Assembly: GCA_002733805.1 (NCBI GenBank) | Contig: NVXG01000040.1 | Location: forward strand, 1-51,336 | Origin: Robiginitomaculum sp. | GTDB taxonomy: Bacteria; Pseudomonadota; Alphaproteobacteria; Caulobacterales; Maricaulaceae | DNA: 51,336 bases | Direction of reading: 5' to 3' | In this document: piece after piece, positions 7,434 to 16,371 of the stretch | Layout: each line of letters begins with the position of its first letter | How positions within the stretch are numbered: the first letter of the stretch is position 1 | Notes under the pieces: generated by a model | Seen by the model: only the letters and a program-made list of their open reading frames with translations | Told to the model about the DNA's origin: nothing | Databases searched by the model: none | Position numbers and translations under genes: made by a program

Positions 7434-8348
7434 TTTCTTATACGTTTCCTTGGGCCAGCGACGGTGAACCCAGAACCAGCTTTCAGGGTGGCGGACAATC
7501 CGCGCTTCTAAAAACTGGTTGATCTGCTCGACCGTTTGGGCAATGGCCACATTGCGATCCGCGTGGGTAGAGACCGACAGGGGCGGATGAAAATTGACCC
7601 GGAACCGGGCCTTAGGCAGCCGGACAATCGAAACGGGTAAGATGGGGGCATCAAAGCGCAAGGCCAAGCGGGCTGGGCCGGGGGCGGTCATCAGCTCTTG
7701 GCCAAAGAAGCTAACCGCAATGCCTTGATTAAATTTCTGATCATTCAAAAACGTCACGCTTTGGCCTTGTTTCATGGCTTCGAGCATTTCCTTGGCGCCC
7801 GCGCCGCCCTTGGCGCTTAGCTCCGGAATGCCGTAGGCCAAACGGATGCGGGTGATCGAGCGGTCAATCCATGGATTATTGGCATGGCGAAATGATACGC
7901 GAGCCGGTAACCCACCTTGACAGATCGCGGCGGCCATCACTTCCCAATTGGCAAAGTGGCCGGAGATCAATACGGCTGGTTTTTGCTCGTCAATAATGGC
8001 TTGCAAATGTTCCTGTCCATATACTTCTACCCGCCCGCCCTCATCAAATGGACGCAGTTCATTTAAGTGAGGAAACTCCCCGGCGATCCGGCCCAGATTA
8101 TCCCAACAAGCCAAAGCCAGTTTTTTCCTGCGGGCTTCGGAAAGGTCTGGGAATACCAATTTGATATTGATCAACGCGGTTTTGTGGGCCGACAATAACG
8201 GACCTATTTTTCGCATAGCCCAGCCGCCCAGACCGGAGGCCCACTCAATGGGTAAAAGACGAAATAACCCCATCAGGGCAAACCACAATGCGGCCTCGAT
8301 GACCCATTGGGCCCACAAAAAAACCGATGCCTGCTTTCTTACGTGCAT
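7425..8348 (-). CDS. lpxL: Lipid A late acyltransferase (LpxL/HtrB family)
   Basis: Inner-membrane acyltransferase of 307 residues that adds a secondary acyl chain to the Kdo2-lipid A precursor. One N-terminal membrane anchor (about 10-30) is followed by the catalytic HX4E motif, His131 to Glu136 in SGHFANWE, and the conserved region FLNDQKFNQGIAVSFFG. The start at 8348 overlaps lpxK by ten bases, at the end of a four-gene operon LPLAT-waaA-lpxK-lpxL. Which secondary position it acylates cannot be told from sequence; LpxL is used in the family sense. Confidence 0.9.
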   Translation of the reverse strand: MHVRKQASVFLWAQWVIEAALWFALMGLFRLLPIEWASGLGGWAMRKIGPLLSAHKTALINIKLVFPDLSEARRKKLALACWDNLGRIAGEFPHLNELRPFDEGGRVEVYGQEHLQAIIDEQKPAVLISGHFANWEVMAAAICQGGLPARVSFRHANNPWIDRSITRIRLAYGIPELSAKGGAGAKEMLEAMKQGQSVTFLNDQKFNQGIAVSFFGQELMTAPGPARLALRFDAPILPVSIVRLPKARFRVNFHPPLSVSTHADRNVAIAQTVEQINQFLEARIVRHPESWFWVHRRWPKETYKKSV

Positions 8349-9331
8349 GAATAGATCACTCCGGCTAGCAGCTTCTCAACATCATCTGGTTTTGCAAATT
8401 CCAAGGCCACCGGCCAGACCAGCAAATCAGCCCGCAATTCGGCGGGCCAGCGCACCGCGTCTTTGGTGGTGGTGATCAATCTGGCTTGATATTTTTCAGC
8501 CCATTTGGTCAAATTGGTTACATCCTTTGCGCTAAAGGCATGATGATCGGCAAACGCTATTTCTTGCACCAGTTCAGCCCCGGCGGTGCGTAGCGAAGAA
8601 AAGAATTTCTCCGGACGGCCAATCCCGGCAAAAGCTAGTAATTTGCCAGTGGGTGGTTTGGCTTCGGCGCGCAATTTGGCCGACAAGACCGCTCCGGTAA
8701 ATGTGTCCAGCTCAGTATGTTGTTTGGCCATCTCACCCGGCCCGATCCACACAATGGCATCGGCTCGTTGTAGTGCCCGGCCCGCCGGTTCGCGCAACGG
8801 GCCAGCCGGAAAGACATATCCATTTCCCAAGCCAATTTCGGCATCAAGGGCCAGCACAGACAAATCCTTGGCCAAGCTCGAATTTTGAAAACCATCATCC
8901 ATGATCAAACAATTGGCTCCGGCTTGAATGGCCATTTGCGCGCTGGCCAGCCTGTCCGGCCCGACAAAGGTCGGGGCAATTTCGGCCAGCAAGAGCGGTT
9001 CGTCGCCGACGTTACGATGGCTATGTAGTTTGGGATCAACTCGCACTGATCCGCGTTGATTGCCACCATAGCCACGGGTCAGGAAGGCCGGGTGCAGACC
9101 TTGACCCATCAGGTGTTGAGCGAGTTTGATGGCCAACGGCGTTTTGCCGGTTCCGCCCATATTGATATTGCCGACACAGATCACCGGCACCGGCAGGCGA
9201 GTTGGCGTGGTGCGTGAAAACTTCCAGTTGGAAACGGCTTGATAAAGCCAACTGATCGGCAGGAGTAGAGTACGGCTCACCGGAGCCGCTGCACGACCAT
9301 GACGAGTATTCCAGAACTCAGGGGGCCGCAT
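8339..9331 (-). CDS. lpxK: Tetraacyldisaccharide 4'-kinase LpxK
   Basis: Membrane-associated kinase that phosphorylates the 4' position of the lipid A disaccharide to give lipid IVA. The 330-residue protein has the family P-loop GNINMGGTGKTP (54-65), the downstream TRGYGG segment and the DDGFQN motif. The start at 9331 is set by a perfect AAGGAGG ribosome site at 9337-9343, five bases before the ATG and inside the 3' end of waaA; the open frame extends to 9388 but without support. It overlaps waaA by 14 bases and the lpxL-like gene by ten, so the operon is translationally coupled. Confidence 0.95.
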   Translation of the reverse strand: MRPPEFWNTRHGRAAAPVSRTLLLPISWLYQAVSNWKFSRTTPTRLPVPVICVGNINMGGTGKTPLAIKLAQHLMGQGLHPAFLTRGYGGNQRGSVRVDPKLHSHRNVGDEPLLLAEIAPTFVGPDRLASAQMAIQAGANCLIMDDGFQNSSLAKDLSVLALDAEIGLGNGYVFPAGPLREPAGRALQRADAIVWIGPGEMAKQHTELDTFTGAVLSAKLRAEAKPPTGKLLAFAGIGRPEKFFSSLRTAGAELVQEIAFADHHAFSAKDVTNLTKWAEKYQARLITTTKDAVRWPAELRADLLVWPVALEFAKPDDVEKLLAGVIYSCT

Positions 9332-10607
9332 TTGGGCCTCCTTGCAACAAGGAGAGTAGCGGGCCAACCACGCCACCCGCGATTTCATTTTCAGCTTGCT
9401 TCAACCAGCCATTTGCCGCCTGCACCTGCGCCGGAGTAATGCCGGAATTGGTCAATCTGGTTAATACGGCACTAGCAATTTTGGGTGCGGTGTTTAGCAA
9501 TTGCACGGCACCGACTTGCTCCAAGTCGGCATAAATTTCAGCAAAGCTGACTACTTGCGAGCCAGATATGATCGGTATTTTAGCCCGAATAGCTTCTAAC
9601 GGGTTATGTCCCTTGCCATTGCCCAGCGAGCCACCAACAAACACGATGTCGGCCAGCTCAAGCCAACTTTGCATATCGCCGATCGTGTCGGCAATCAGCA
9701 CCGACGCATTGGCATGACCGGTTTTGGACCAAGTGGAATGGGTAAGGTTTCGCCCGCCGGCTAGCCGGGCGATGGATTTGGCCCGTTCCGGGTGCCGTGG
9801 CGCGATGATCAACAAAGCATCCTTGTGTTCTTGCAAAACCGGGGCATGAGCTTGCATCAGAATTTTATCTTCGCCCTCATGGGTCGAAGCGCCAAGCCAG
9901 ACCGGGCGACCGGCCAAGCTCTGGCTCAACTCGTCCAACCAAGCGGGGGGTGGGCCCACTGGTACGGGCAGCATTTTTAAGTTACCGGGCAAGCTTGGCA
10001 CTTGCCCGGTCACCTGCGACAGAAAATCAGCCGTTGCTTGATCGGCGGCGCTGATCCAATCAAACTGACCAAACAAAATCTGTGCTGATTTCATTTTTTT
10101 GCTCCAATTGCCACGGGAGCGTTCGTTCATCCGCGCGTTGACCAGTGCTAACGGAATGTTTCTTTCTGCCGTACGCAAGATTAGATTGGGCCATATTTCG
10201 GATTCGAGCAAAATGGCTAGGTTGGGCTGCCAATGATCCAAAAACCGATAGATCGATCCGGGTGTGTCTACCGGCAAGAATTGATGAATTTGGTTTTCGC
10301 CCAAGCGAGCGGCAATCATTTTGGCCGAGCTAATGGTGCCGGATGTAAACAAGAATGAGATGTCAGGGCGTTGCAAGGCAATTTGGTGGGCCAGTGCCAA
10401 GCCCAAGCTACTTTCGCCAACACTTGCTCCGTGTATCCAGATCAATTGCCCATTGGGGCGTTGGACTTCACTATGGCCAAAGCGTTCCTTGATCCGACTT
10501 GCGTCTTCTTTGCCCTGCCATTTGCGGATCATCAGGGCCGGGCGATAGATCCAGCCGAATAATTTTGAGATAAAGACATAAAGACCAAGCGAGAAGGGAG
10601 CTTTCAT
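9318..10607 (-). CDS. waaA: 3-deoxy-D-manno-octulosonic acid transferase WaaA (KdtA)
   Basis: Glycosyltransferase family 30 enzyme of 429 residues that transfers Kdo from CMP-Kdo to lipid IVA at the inner face of the inner membrane. N-terminal hydrophobic anchor (about 5-25), RIKERFG (39-44) and the active-site loop IHGASVGES with Glu65 as the likely base. The C-terminal half has GGSLGNGKGHNPLEA, which binds the nucleotide sugar. One or two Kdo residues may be added; that cannot be judged here. It starts with an ATGA overlap of the DUF374 acyltransferase gene and ends inside lpxK. Confidence 0.95.
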   Translation of the reverse strand: MKAPFSLGLYVFISKLFGWIYRPALMIRKWQGKEDASRIKERFGHSEVQRPNGQLIWIHGASVGESSLGLALAHQIALQRPDISFLFTSGTISSAKMIAARLGENQIHQFLPVDTPGSIYRFLDHWQPNLAILLESEIWPNLILRTAERNIPLALVNARMNERSRGNWSKKMKSAQILFGQFDWISAADQATADFLSQVTGQVPSLPGNLKMLPVPVGPPPAWLDELSQSLAGRPVWLGASTHEGEDKILMQAHAPVLQEHKDALLIIAPRHPERAKSIARLAGGRNLTHSTWSKTGHANASVLIADTIGDMQSWLELADIVFVGGSLGNGKGHNPLEAIRAKIPIISGSQVVSFAEIYADLEQVGAVQLLNTAPKIASAVLTRLTNSGITPAQVQAANGWLKQAENEIAGGVVGPLLSLLQGGPNAAP

Positions 10608-11356
10608 GGGTTCACCTCCGCGTCTGGTTCTATTTTGTCATGGCCACAGGCCTGATCGGCCCGCTGGGTTGCTTGGGTCAATTGGTTTTCCATCTGTTGG
10701 CGTTTGGCTTCCAGCGTTTGCTCATCCGCATCCTTCGGCACCCAGATCGGACCTTGCCAGACAATGACCCCGCGCCCAAACGGCAAAGGCAGGCAGAACC
10801 GGTCCCAACTGGAGAGAAATTTGGCGGCATTGGTCGACCAAGCAAAACACAGGATTGGCGCGCCGGTTTTGGCAGCCAATTGCACTGCGCCCAATGAGGC
10901 TCGCATTCGGGGACCGCGCGGTCCGTCCGGGGTAATGGCCAGACAGCCGCCGGCCTCAATATGGGCCATCATTTTACGAAAGGCTGAAACACCGCCTTTG
11001 TTTTTGCTGCTTTTTTTGCGATTGGCAGCGGAGCCACGGATCACGCCCATGCCGAGCATACGCGTGGCGCGAGAGATAAAGGCTCCATCCGGAGACAGGG
11101 AAATCAACATGCTGGGCGGCTGTTTGGTCGGGGGTTGGTCGGTCGGCCATCCGGCAATGGTCATCAGAACCCGTGAGTGCCAAAGCGCCCCGATCACCCC
11201 TTCACCACCGGCCCAAATTGGCTCGACAACCTCAAGCCCTTCGACCCGCCATCTGGTCGTGTGCTTGACCAGTTTCATATATCCAGCCAAAACCAGTGCC
11301 AGTACAAATTGTACGGGTCTGGATCGAAACAGTTTCTTTCCCAAAGGCTGGCTCAT
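10604..11356 (-). CDS. DUF374 lysophospholipid acyltransferase-like protein
   Basis: Membrane-bound acyltransferase-fold protein of 250 residues. Motifs of the LPLAT superfamily in its DUF374 form are visible: LWHSR (58-62, in place of the HX4D of PlsC), SPDG (88-91), RGS (107-109) and TPDGPRGPR (142-150). An N-terminal membrane segment lies at about 14-30. DUF374 genes are regularly found beside waaA in alphaproteobacteria, so a role in lipid A or LPS acylation is likely, though the substrate is unknown. It is the first gene of the LPLAT-waaA-lpxK-lpxL operon and diverges from a phosphatase gene only 39 bases away. Confidence 0.88.
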   Translation of the reverse strand: MSQPLGKKLFRSRPVQFVLALVLAGYMKLVKHTTRWRVEGLEVVEPIWAGGEGVIGALWHSRVLMTIAGWPTDQPPTKQPPSMLISLSPDGAFISRATRMLGMGVIRGSAANRKKSSKNKGGVSAFRKMMAHIEAGGCLAITPDGPRGPRMRASLGAVQLAAKTGAPILCFAWSTNAAKFLSSWDRFCLPLPFGRGVIVWQGPIWVPKDADEQTLEAKRQQMENQLTQATQRADQACGHDKIEPDAEVNP

Positions 11357-11395
11357 AAATTGGTTTGTAGCGCGTTCGTAATGAAAAAGGCACCC

Positions 11396-12055
11396 ATGAC
11401 CTTTGATCTAACCACAACAAAGGGCCGAAGAAGGGCCGAAGCAGATTTGATGTGGCGCGATCATGGTTTCCTGCGGCTTAGGTTCCAAAACAAGCACTGG
11501 ATCTCCGATGAAATGGTGCGAACCAATCAACCTTCGCCAAAACAGATCGAGGCTTGGGCCAAAGCCGGTATTCGCACCATCATCAACTTACGCGGTGGTT
11601 TGAATAGTGGGTTTCACACGCTTGAGGTCGAAGCCTGCCAGAAACGTGGAATTGTGTTGGAAAACTTCACGGTAAAATCCCGTGACACTCACCCGCCCGA
11701 AGTCATTTTTGGGGCGAGAGACCTGTTTGAGCGCATCGAATATCCGGCCCTGATGCATTGTAAATCAGGTGCGGATCGGGCCGGGTTTATGGCGGCGCTC
11801 TATATGCATTTCGCCAAGGGGCAACGCATTGAGCAGGCCATGCAGCAGCTCTCGTTCAAGACCTTGCACGTCAAGGCGGGTAAGACTGGCATGCTCGATT
11901 TTTTCTTTCAATCCTATTTGGATTTTGCATCGAAAAAACAAATCACTTTTTCCAATTGGGTGGAAACCGAATACGACCCGGTTGCGGTCAAAGCCGCATT
12001 CATGGAAAACTGGTTGGGTAATGTGCTGGTGGAAAAAGTATTGCGCCGCGAGTAG
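11396..12055 (+). CDS. Tyrosine/dual-specificity phosphatase family protein
   Basis: Cytoplasmic Cys-based phosphatase of 219 residues. The CX5R P-loop is HCKSGADRAG (121-130) with Cys122 nucleophile and Arg128; NLRGG (64-68) and the region around Ser95-Arg96-Asp97 are the probable partner loops. The start at 11396 has AAAAAGG upstream; an ATG at 11381 would add five residues. It is divergent from the DUF374 gene and convergent with the msbA-like gene, splitting the lipid A block. Its substrate is unknown: phosphoproteins, phosphoinositide-like lipids or a sugar phosphate are all possible. The location suggests an envelope role, by inference only. Confidence 0.85.
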   Translation: MTFDLTTTKGRRRAEADLMWRDHGFLRLRFQNKHWISDEMVRTNQPSPKQIEAWAKAGIRTIINLRGGLNSGFHTLEVEACQKRGIVLENFTVKSRDTHPPEVIFGARDLFERIEYPALMHCKSGADRAGFMAALYMHFAKGQRIEQAMQQLSFKTLHVKAGKTGMLDFFFQSYLDFASKKQITFSNWVETEYDPVAVKAAFMENWLGNVLVEKVLRRE

Positions 12056-12080
12056 GGCGGGTCACAATAAAAAAACTGGA

Positions 12081-12153
12081 CCCCGGCTCAAGGCCGGGGA
12101 CTGAAAGTAGATAAGTTTCTGAACGAAAACCGGTCCCCGGACTTGATCCGGGG
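12081..12153. repeat. Composite CCCCGG palindrome (family B, copies 1 and 2)
   Basis: Two 19-base imperfect palindromes, CCCCGGCTCAAGGCCGGGG (12081-12099) and CCCCGGACTTGATCCGGGG (12135-12153), are also inverted relative to each other, so the whole can form one long hairpin or two small ones. It occupies the gap between the convergent phosphatase and msbA-like genes. A third copy is at 21530-21548. This palindrome type is, as I recall, common between genes in alphaproteobacteria. A terminator role is inferred. Confidence 0.85.
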
Positions 12154-12174
12154 CCCAGCTTTACAAAAACGCCA

Positions 12175-13971
12175 CTAGCGCAATTGCGCTCCGGCCAGCT
12201 TGGCGTACAGGCCGCCTTTGGCCAGCAAGCTGTCATGATCACCTTGTTCAACCACTTGTCCCTGATCCAGTACGACAATCAGATCAGCGCCGCGAACCGT
12301 GGCCAAACGATGGGCAATGACCAAGGTGGTGCGGTTTTGCATCAGCTTGGCCAACGCGTCTTGTACTTTGGCTTCGGTTGCCCCATCCAGCGCGCTGGTC
12401 GCTTCATCCAACAACAGGATCGGCGCATCTTTCAAGATAGCGCGAGCAATGGCGATACGTTGGCGTTGACCGCCCGATAGGGTATTGCCATTTTCACCAA
12501 CCCGGGTTTCAAAGCCGTGGGGTAGGCTTTCGATAAAGGCCAATGCCGCCGCGCCCTGTGCCGCTGCCCGGATTTGTTGGTCATTGGCCTCTGGCTGGCC
12601 AAAGGCAATGTTAGCGCGCACCGTGTCGTCAAATAAAACTGGATGTTGGCTAACCACTGAAATGGCTTGGCGCAGGCTGGCCAGTTCACAATGAGCGATA
12701 TCGGTGCCGTCCAGTAAAACCCGGCCACTTTGCGGATCATAAAACCGCAAAAGCAGATTAAAAATGCTGCTTTTTCCAGCCCCGGATGGACCAACCAAGG
12801 CCAAGGTCTGGCCTGGTTTGGCGGTGATCGACACACCGGATAAAGCTGGTTTGTCTTGGCCATAGGCAAAGTTGATCGCCTCCAAACGCACTTCGCCAGA
12901 ACTGATACGCAAGGATTTGGCTTGTGGTACGCCCACAATGTTTGGCGTTTCATCCAGCAAAGCAAAGGCCCGCGTAATTGCAGCCATACCTTCTTGCCAG
13001 ACCGCATTTAACGTACCGATGGCCCGTGCCGCCGGAGTCATGGCGGCCAATGCCGCGATAAAGCCCATCAGTTCCGGTATGGCCGAATTACCCGCCATGG
13101 CCCGCCAACCGGCATAGGCGATCACTGCGGCCAGTGCGGCCGCGCCCAATACTTCCAAAAATGGATCAACTGCCGCCTTGGTACGGGTTAATTGCATGGC
13201 CAGATGGTATCGTTCGGCAAAACTGGCTTCGGCTCTGGATTGCTCTTGGGGCTCCAAGCCAAATGACCGAACCATTTGCGTTCCGGCAATGCTTTCGCTG
13301 AGCAATGCGGTCATCCGGCCGATCTGGTGTTGCGCCGCGTCTGACAAGGCGCGCACCCGACGACCCAGCCAGATCACCGGAAACGTAGCCAGCGGGTAGA
13401 CCAGCAGAATAATCAGGGCCAGCTTCCAGTTCATATACAACATGGCACCCAGCAACCCGACCACGCTTAACGCATCGCGGACTAGATTATTGGACACCCG
13501 AACCAAGGCTTCCTTGGCCAGATTGACATCATTGGTAAAGCGCGAAACCAGCAGGCCAGACGCATCTTGGCTCAATTGGGCGATATCCATGCGCTGCACA
13601 TGGGCAAACATCGCGCCCTGCAAGTCGCGCACGGATCGCAAGGCAAGCGCATTGGTCAGCAATATCTGGCCATAGAGTGCCAAGGCTTTGGTCAGGGCAA
13701 AGCCGATAAATCCGAGCGGGATCAGGGTTAAAACCCGCCCGTCCCCGGCCTCAAGCAATTTGAAGGCAAAACTGATCAGAAGCGGATAGGCCGATGTGGC
13801 GGCGGCCACCACCACCATCAGGGGCAGCGCCAGCAGCAACAAGCCTTGATGCGGTTGGACGAATTGCCGCCACAACCGCAAACGGGCGCTAGGTTCAGTC
13901 GTGGTCGTGATGATCGTTTTCCGGGTCAAACAGACGATGGGCATGAATGATGAAATACCGCATGTGGGCAT
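12175..13971 (-). CDS. msbA: ABC exporter, MsbA-like (TMD-NBD half transporter)
   Basis: Homodimer-type ABC exporter of 598 residues, likely flipping lipid A-core or another lipid across the inner membrane. Six membrane segments lie within about 45-320. The nucleotide domain has Walker A GPSGAGKS (394-401), signature LSGGQ (498-502), Walker B ILLLDE (518-523) and His554 of the switch. The lipid A context favours MsbA, but multidrug exporters look the same. The start is uncertain: the ATG at 13971 has AAGG about ten bases upstream but lies 77 bases inside the DUF4170 gene; an ATG at 13944 and a TTG near 13929 are alternatives. The true N-terminus is probably shorter. Confidence 0.88.
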   Translation of the reverse strand: MPTCGISSFMPIVCLTRKTIITTTTEPSARLRLWRQFVQPHQGLLLLALPLMVVVAAATSAYPLLISFAFKLLEAGDGRVLTLIPLGFIGFALTKALALYGQILLTNALALRSVRDLQGAMFAHVQRMDIAQLSQDASGLLVSRFTNDVNLAKEALVRVSNNLVRDALSVVGLLGAMLYMNWKLALIILLVYPLATFPVIWLGRRVRALSDAAQHQIGRMTALLSESIAGTQMVRSFGLEPQEQSRAEASFAERYHLAMQLTRTKAAVDPFLEVLGAAALAAVIAYAGWRAMAGNSAIPELMGFIAALAAMTPAARAIGTLNAVWQEGMAAITRAFALLDETPNIVGVPQAKSLRISSGEVRLEAINFAYGQDKPALSGVSITAKPGQTLALVGPSGAGKSSIFNLLLRFYDPQSGRVLLDGTDIAHCELASLRQAISVVSQHPVLFDDTVRANIAFGQPEANDQQIRAAAQGAAALAFIESLPHGFETRVGENGNTLSGGQRQRIAIARAILKDAPILLLDEATSALDGATEAKVQDALAKLMQNRTTLVIAHRLATVRGADLIVVLDQGQVVEQGDHDSLLAKGGLYAKLAGAQLR

Positions 13972-14161
13972 TGTCTACTGAGCCTTGGGCCGCAGCTTTC
14001 CAAGCGGTAAATGCAGTTGTGTAATCGGGAAATGCCCCGACAAAATCAATTCCCGATAAATCCTTGAACCGGGTTTTGCGTACGTCCTCCAATTCACCAC
14101 CCAATACAATGTGCAGCAATTGCGGATCGTTTTTTTTCGGCTTGCTATTCTTTTGGCTCAT
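13895..14161 (-). CDS. DUF4170 family protein
   Basis: Small soluble protein of 88 residues from an alphaproteobacterial family of unknown function. Recognisable segments are LLHIVLGGELEDV near the start, then AFTAWKAAAQGSVDNAHMRY and FIIHAHRLFDP; the C-terminus is His/Asp-rich. It sits between cysQ and an LPS gene, its usual place in this class, so a role linked to lipid A or LPS synthesis is suspected. The start at 14161 overlaps cysQ by 17 bases; a start at 14191 would add ten basic residues. Confidence 0.88.
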   Translation of the reverse strand: MSQKNSKPKKNDPQLLHIVLGGELEDVRKTRFKDLSGIDFVGAFPDYTTAFTAWKAAAQGSVDNAHMRYFIIHAHRLFDPENDHHDHD

Positions 14162-14954
14162 GATGGTCCGTTTCTTTTTGACTTTGCTCAATGCGTCTTC
14201 TTATCAAAGCATGAATGGGCTTGCCAGCACAGATCACACCGGAATTTGTGGTTGTATCCAGATTGTACAAAAATTTCTGACCCATTGGATCACTGACCAC
14301 GGCTCCAGCTTCCCCGGCGATTAAATCAGCCGCAGCCAGATCCCAGTCGGATTTTGGCTTGAGGGTCAAGGTGGCATCCCAGCCACCACCGGCGACCAAA
14401 ACCATGCGATAAGCCATAGAATTGCGGGTGGCACATTGCATCTGTGGCCAGGTTTCAGCCCATCCTTTGTGGCGAAACAAACCTTCGGGGGCCAGCATAG
14501 AACAATCCTCAAGAGCGGCTCGTGAACTGGCCTGTATCGGTTTATCGTTTAGCTTGGCACCTTGCCCTTTGGCAGCCAGATACATTTCGTCAAATGCCGG
14601 GTTGAACACCGCGCCTACGATTGGGCGGCCATCTTCAACGATCGCAATTGAAGTGCAAAAATGTGGCTTGCCCTGCATAAAGGCACGGGTGCCATCAATC
14701 GGATCGACCACAAAAACCCGTTTGGAGTTCAGACGAGATTGATCATCAATGGTCTCTTCCGATAACCAGCCATATTCGGGCCGGGCTTCGCGCAGTATTT
14801 TGTGCAGCAATTCATCGACCGCCAGATCAGCCTCGGTCACCGGATGGTTATCGCCCTTGTCCCAGACCTTTGCTGGCCTCCCGAACCATTGCATGGACAA
14901 AGCGCCGGCTTGCTTAGCGGCTGATTGCAAGAGTTCCAGATCATTTGTCGACAT
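14145..14954 (-). CDS. cysQ: Inositol monophosphatase-family phosphatase, CysQ-like
   Basis: Mg2+-dependent, Li+-sensitive type phosphatase of 269 residues. Metal-site motifs are complete: LSEE (64-67), DPIDGTRAF (84-92) and SDWDLAAAD (201-209). In CysQ the substrate is 3'-phosphoadenosine 5'-phosphate; members of the same fold act on inositol-1-phosphate or fructose-1,6-bisphosphate, and sequence alone does not settle this. The order pmbA-cysQ-DUF4170-LPS genes is typical for alphaproteobacteria and supports the CysQ call. The start is one base after the pmbA stop, and the 3' end overlaps DUF4170. Confidence 0.85.
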   Translation of the reverse strand: MSTNDLELLQSAAKQAGALSMQWFGRPAKVWDKGDNHPVTEADLAVDELLHKILREARPEYGWLSEETIDDQSRLNSKRVFVVDPIDGTRAFMQGKPHFCTSIAIVEDGRPIVGAVFNPAFDEMYLAAKGQGAKLNDKPIQASSRAALEDCSMLAPEGLFRHKGWAETWPQMQCATRNSMAYRMVLVAGGGWDATLTLKPKSDWDLAAADLIAGEAGAVVSDPMGQKFLYNLDTTTNSGVICAGKPIHALIRRRIEQSQKETDHHEPKE

Positions 14955-14955
14955 A

Positions 14956-16329
14956 TTATTGCCCGGCGACGGCCAGCTCCGGCACCAACAGGCTCGGGGT
15001 TTCCGTCGAGTCTTCGAATTTGAGATCAGAAGCCGGGATCAGGCTTTTGAATATATCCAGCATATTACCAGCGGCGGTCATTTCGGAAAATGGCTCGGCG
15101 CGGGCTCCGCCCACAAATCGGTAGCCAGCAATGCCAACCGACCAATCGCCGGTGCCGCCGTTAAAGCTGGCTCCAAAGGCATCGGTTACCACCAATCCAT
15201 TGCCCAATTCGGCCATCAATTGTTCCGGGGTTTTGATGCCAGCCGCCAGATAGACATTGGAAAGCCGGGTGCTAGGTGGGGAGCCAATGCCGACAGCACC
15301 ATGGCCGGTCGGAGCTTGGTCCAATTGCCGGGCTGATGCCAGATTGTGTATCCAGCTAGTCAGCTTGCCATTTTCAATCAGGTGTCTCGATTGCCGGGCC
15401 AATCCTTCGCTATCCATATGGCCGGAACTGCTGCCACGCAGCCGAAACGGGTCTTCAATGATCTGGATGTTTTGATCGAACACCAACTGGTCCATATGGT
15501 CTTTTAAAAAGGAAACGCCACGGGCCACTGATGAGCCGGTAATTGAACCTAAAAACATACCAAGCAGGGATTTGGCGGTGCGTGGCTCAAACAATACGGC
15601 CATGGTTCCGCCAGCACCTTTAACCGCGCCCAGACGGTTTATGGTTCGGGTTCCAGCTTCGAGACCGATATCATCCGGCTCTCGCAGGTCTTCAAGCCAC
15701 CGGGCGCTGGTTTGCGCCCAATCGCGCTCCATGGAACCATCGCGCTCGGCCAAGGCCATGACACTGGTGCCGTGAAACGAATTGATCCGGCTGCGGTGCA
15801 GGCCATTGCTGGTCCGGTGGGCAACGGCGCCGATCGTCCAACTGGCGCTGGCTGTGGCCGGTAAATTGATACCCGAAATGGCCAAGGCAGCGGCCTCAGC
15901 GGCCAAAGCCCGATGGGTCAGGCCATCCAGATCAATCTCGGCTGGATCAAACAATTGCAACTCGGCGTCAGCTTTGGTTTTAGCCAATTGACCGGCGTCT
16001 GCCAGACCACAATAGGGGTCTTCGGGGGCTTGCGCCGCCATGGCACAGGCCCGTTCGGCCATTTTTTGCAAGCCGATCTTTGAGAGATCAGAAGAGGACA
16101 CGCAAGATTGTTGCTGGCCGATCAATACCCGAAGCCCCAAATCTTGGGTTTCGGAACTTTCCACATCTTCGATCTCCCCTTCGCGAACACTGACCGAGAG
16201 GTTGCGTGATTCGACCAAGATGGCTTCGGCATGCTCTGCACCGGCCTTTTTGGCCAGCAGCAGCATGTCCTTGACGATCGGGTCAAGACGAGTGGGTTCA
16301 GGTGCGCCGGGCGCTTGGTGTTTGCTCAT
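14956..16329 (-). CDS. pmbA: PmbA/TldE-type metalloprotease-family protein
   Basis: Cytoplasmic TldD/PmbA family protein of 457 residues, near the E. coli TldE length of 450. With TldD it forms a zinc protease that cuts unfolded or modified peptides such as microcin B17 and the CcdA antitoxin. Recognisable parts are the N-terminal VREGEIEDVESSETQDLG segment, the central repeat with SINSFHGTSV-like strand, and the C-terminal GSSSGHMDSEG and NGGTGDWSVG segments. The HExxxH zinc motif of TldD is absent, as expected for the TldE/PmbA partner; tldD is not in this window. First gene of the pmbA-cysQ-DUF4170-msbA run. Confidence 0.92.
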   Translation of the reverse strand: MSKHQAPGAPEPTRLDPIVKDMLLLAKKAGAEHAEAILVESRNLSVSVREGEIEDVESSETQDLGLRVLIGQQQSCVSSSDLSKIGLQKMAERACAMAAQAPEDPYCGLADAGQLAKTKADAELQLFDPAEIDLDGLTHRALAAEAAALAISGINLPATASASWTIGAVAHRTSNGLHRSRINSFHGTSVMALAERDGSMERDWAQTSARWLEDLREPDDIGLEAGTRTINRLGAVKGAGGTMAVLFEPRTAKSLLGMFLGSITGSSVARGVSFLKDHMDQLVFDQNIQIIEDPFRLRGSSSGHMDSEGLARQSRHLIENGKLTSWIHNLASARQLDQAPTGHGAVGIGSPPSTRLSNVYLAAGIKTPEQLMAELGNGLVVTDAFGASFNGGTGDWSVGIAGYRFVGGARAEPFSEMTAAGNMLDIFKSLIPASDLKFEDSTETPSLLVPELAVAGQ

Positions 16330-16371
16330 GACCTTGGCCTTACAAAACCAAGGCGGTTACAGCAATCAAAA

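Noticed and set aside
10704-11381. 225-codon plus-strand frame over the DUF374 gene
   Set aside because: It is antisense to a recognised acyltransferase and has no family features of its own.
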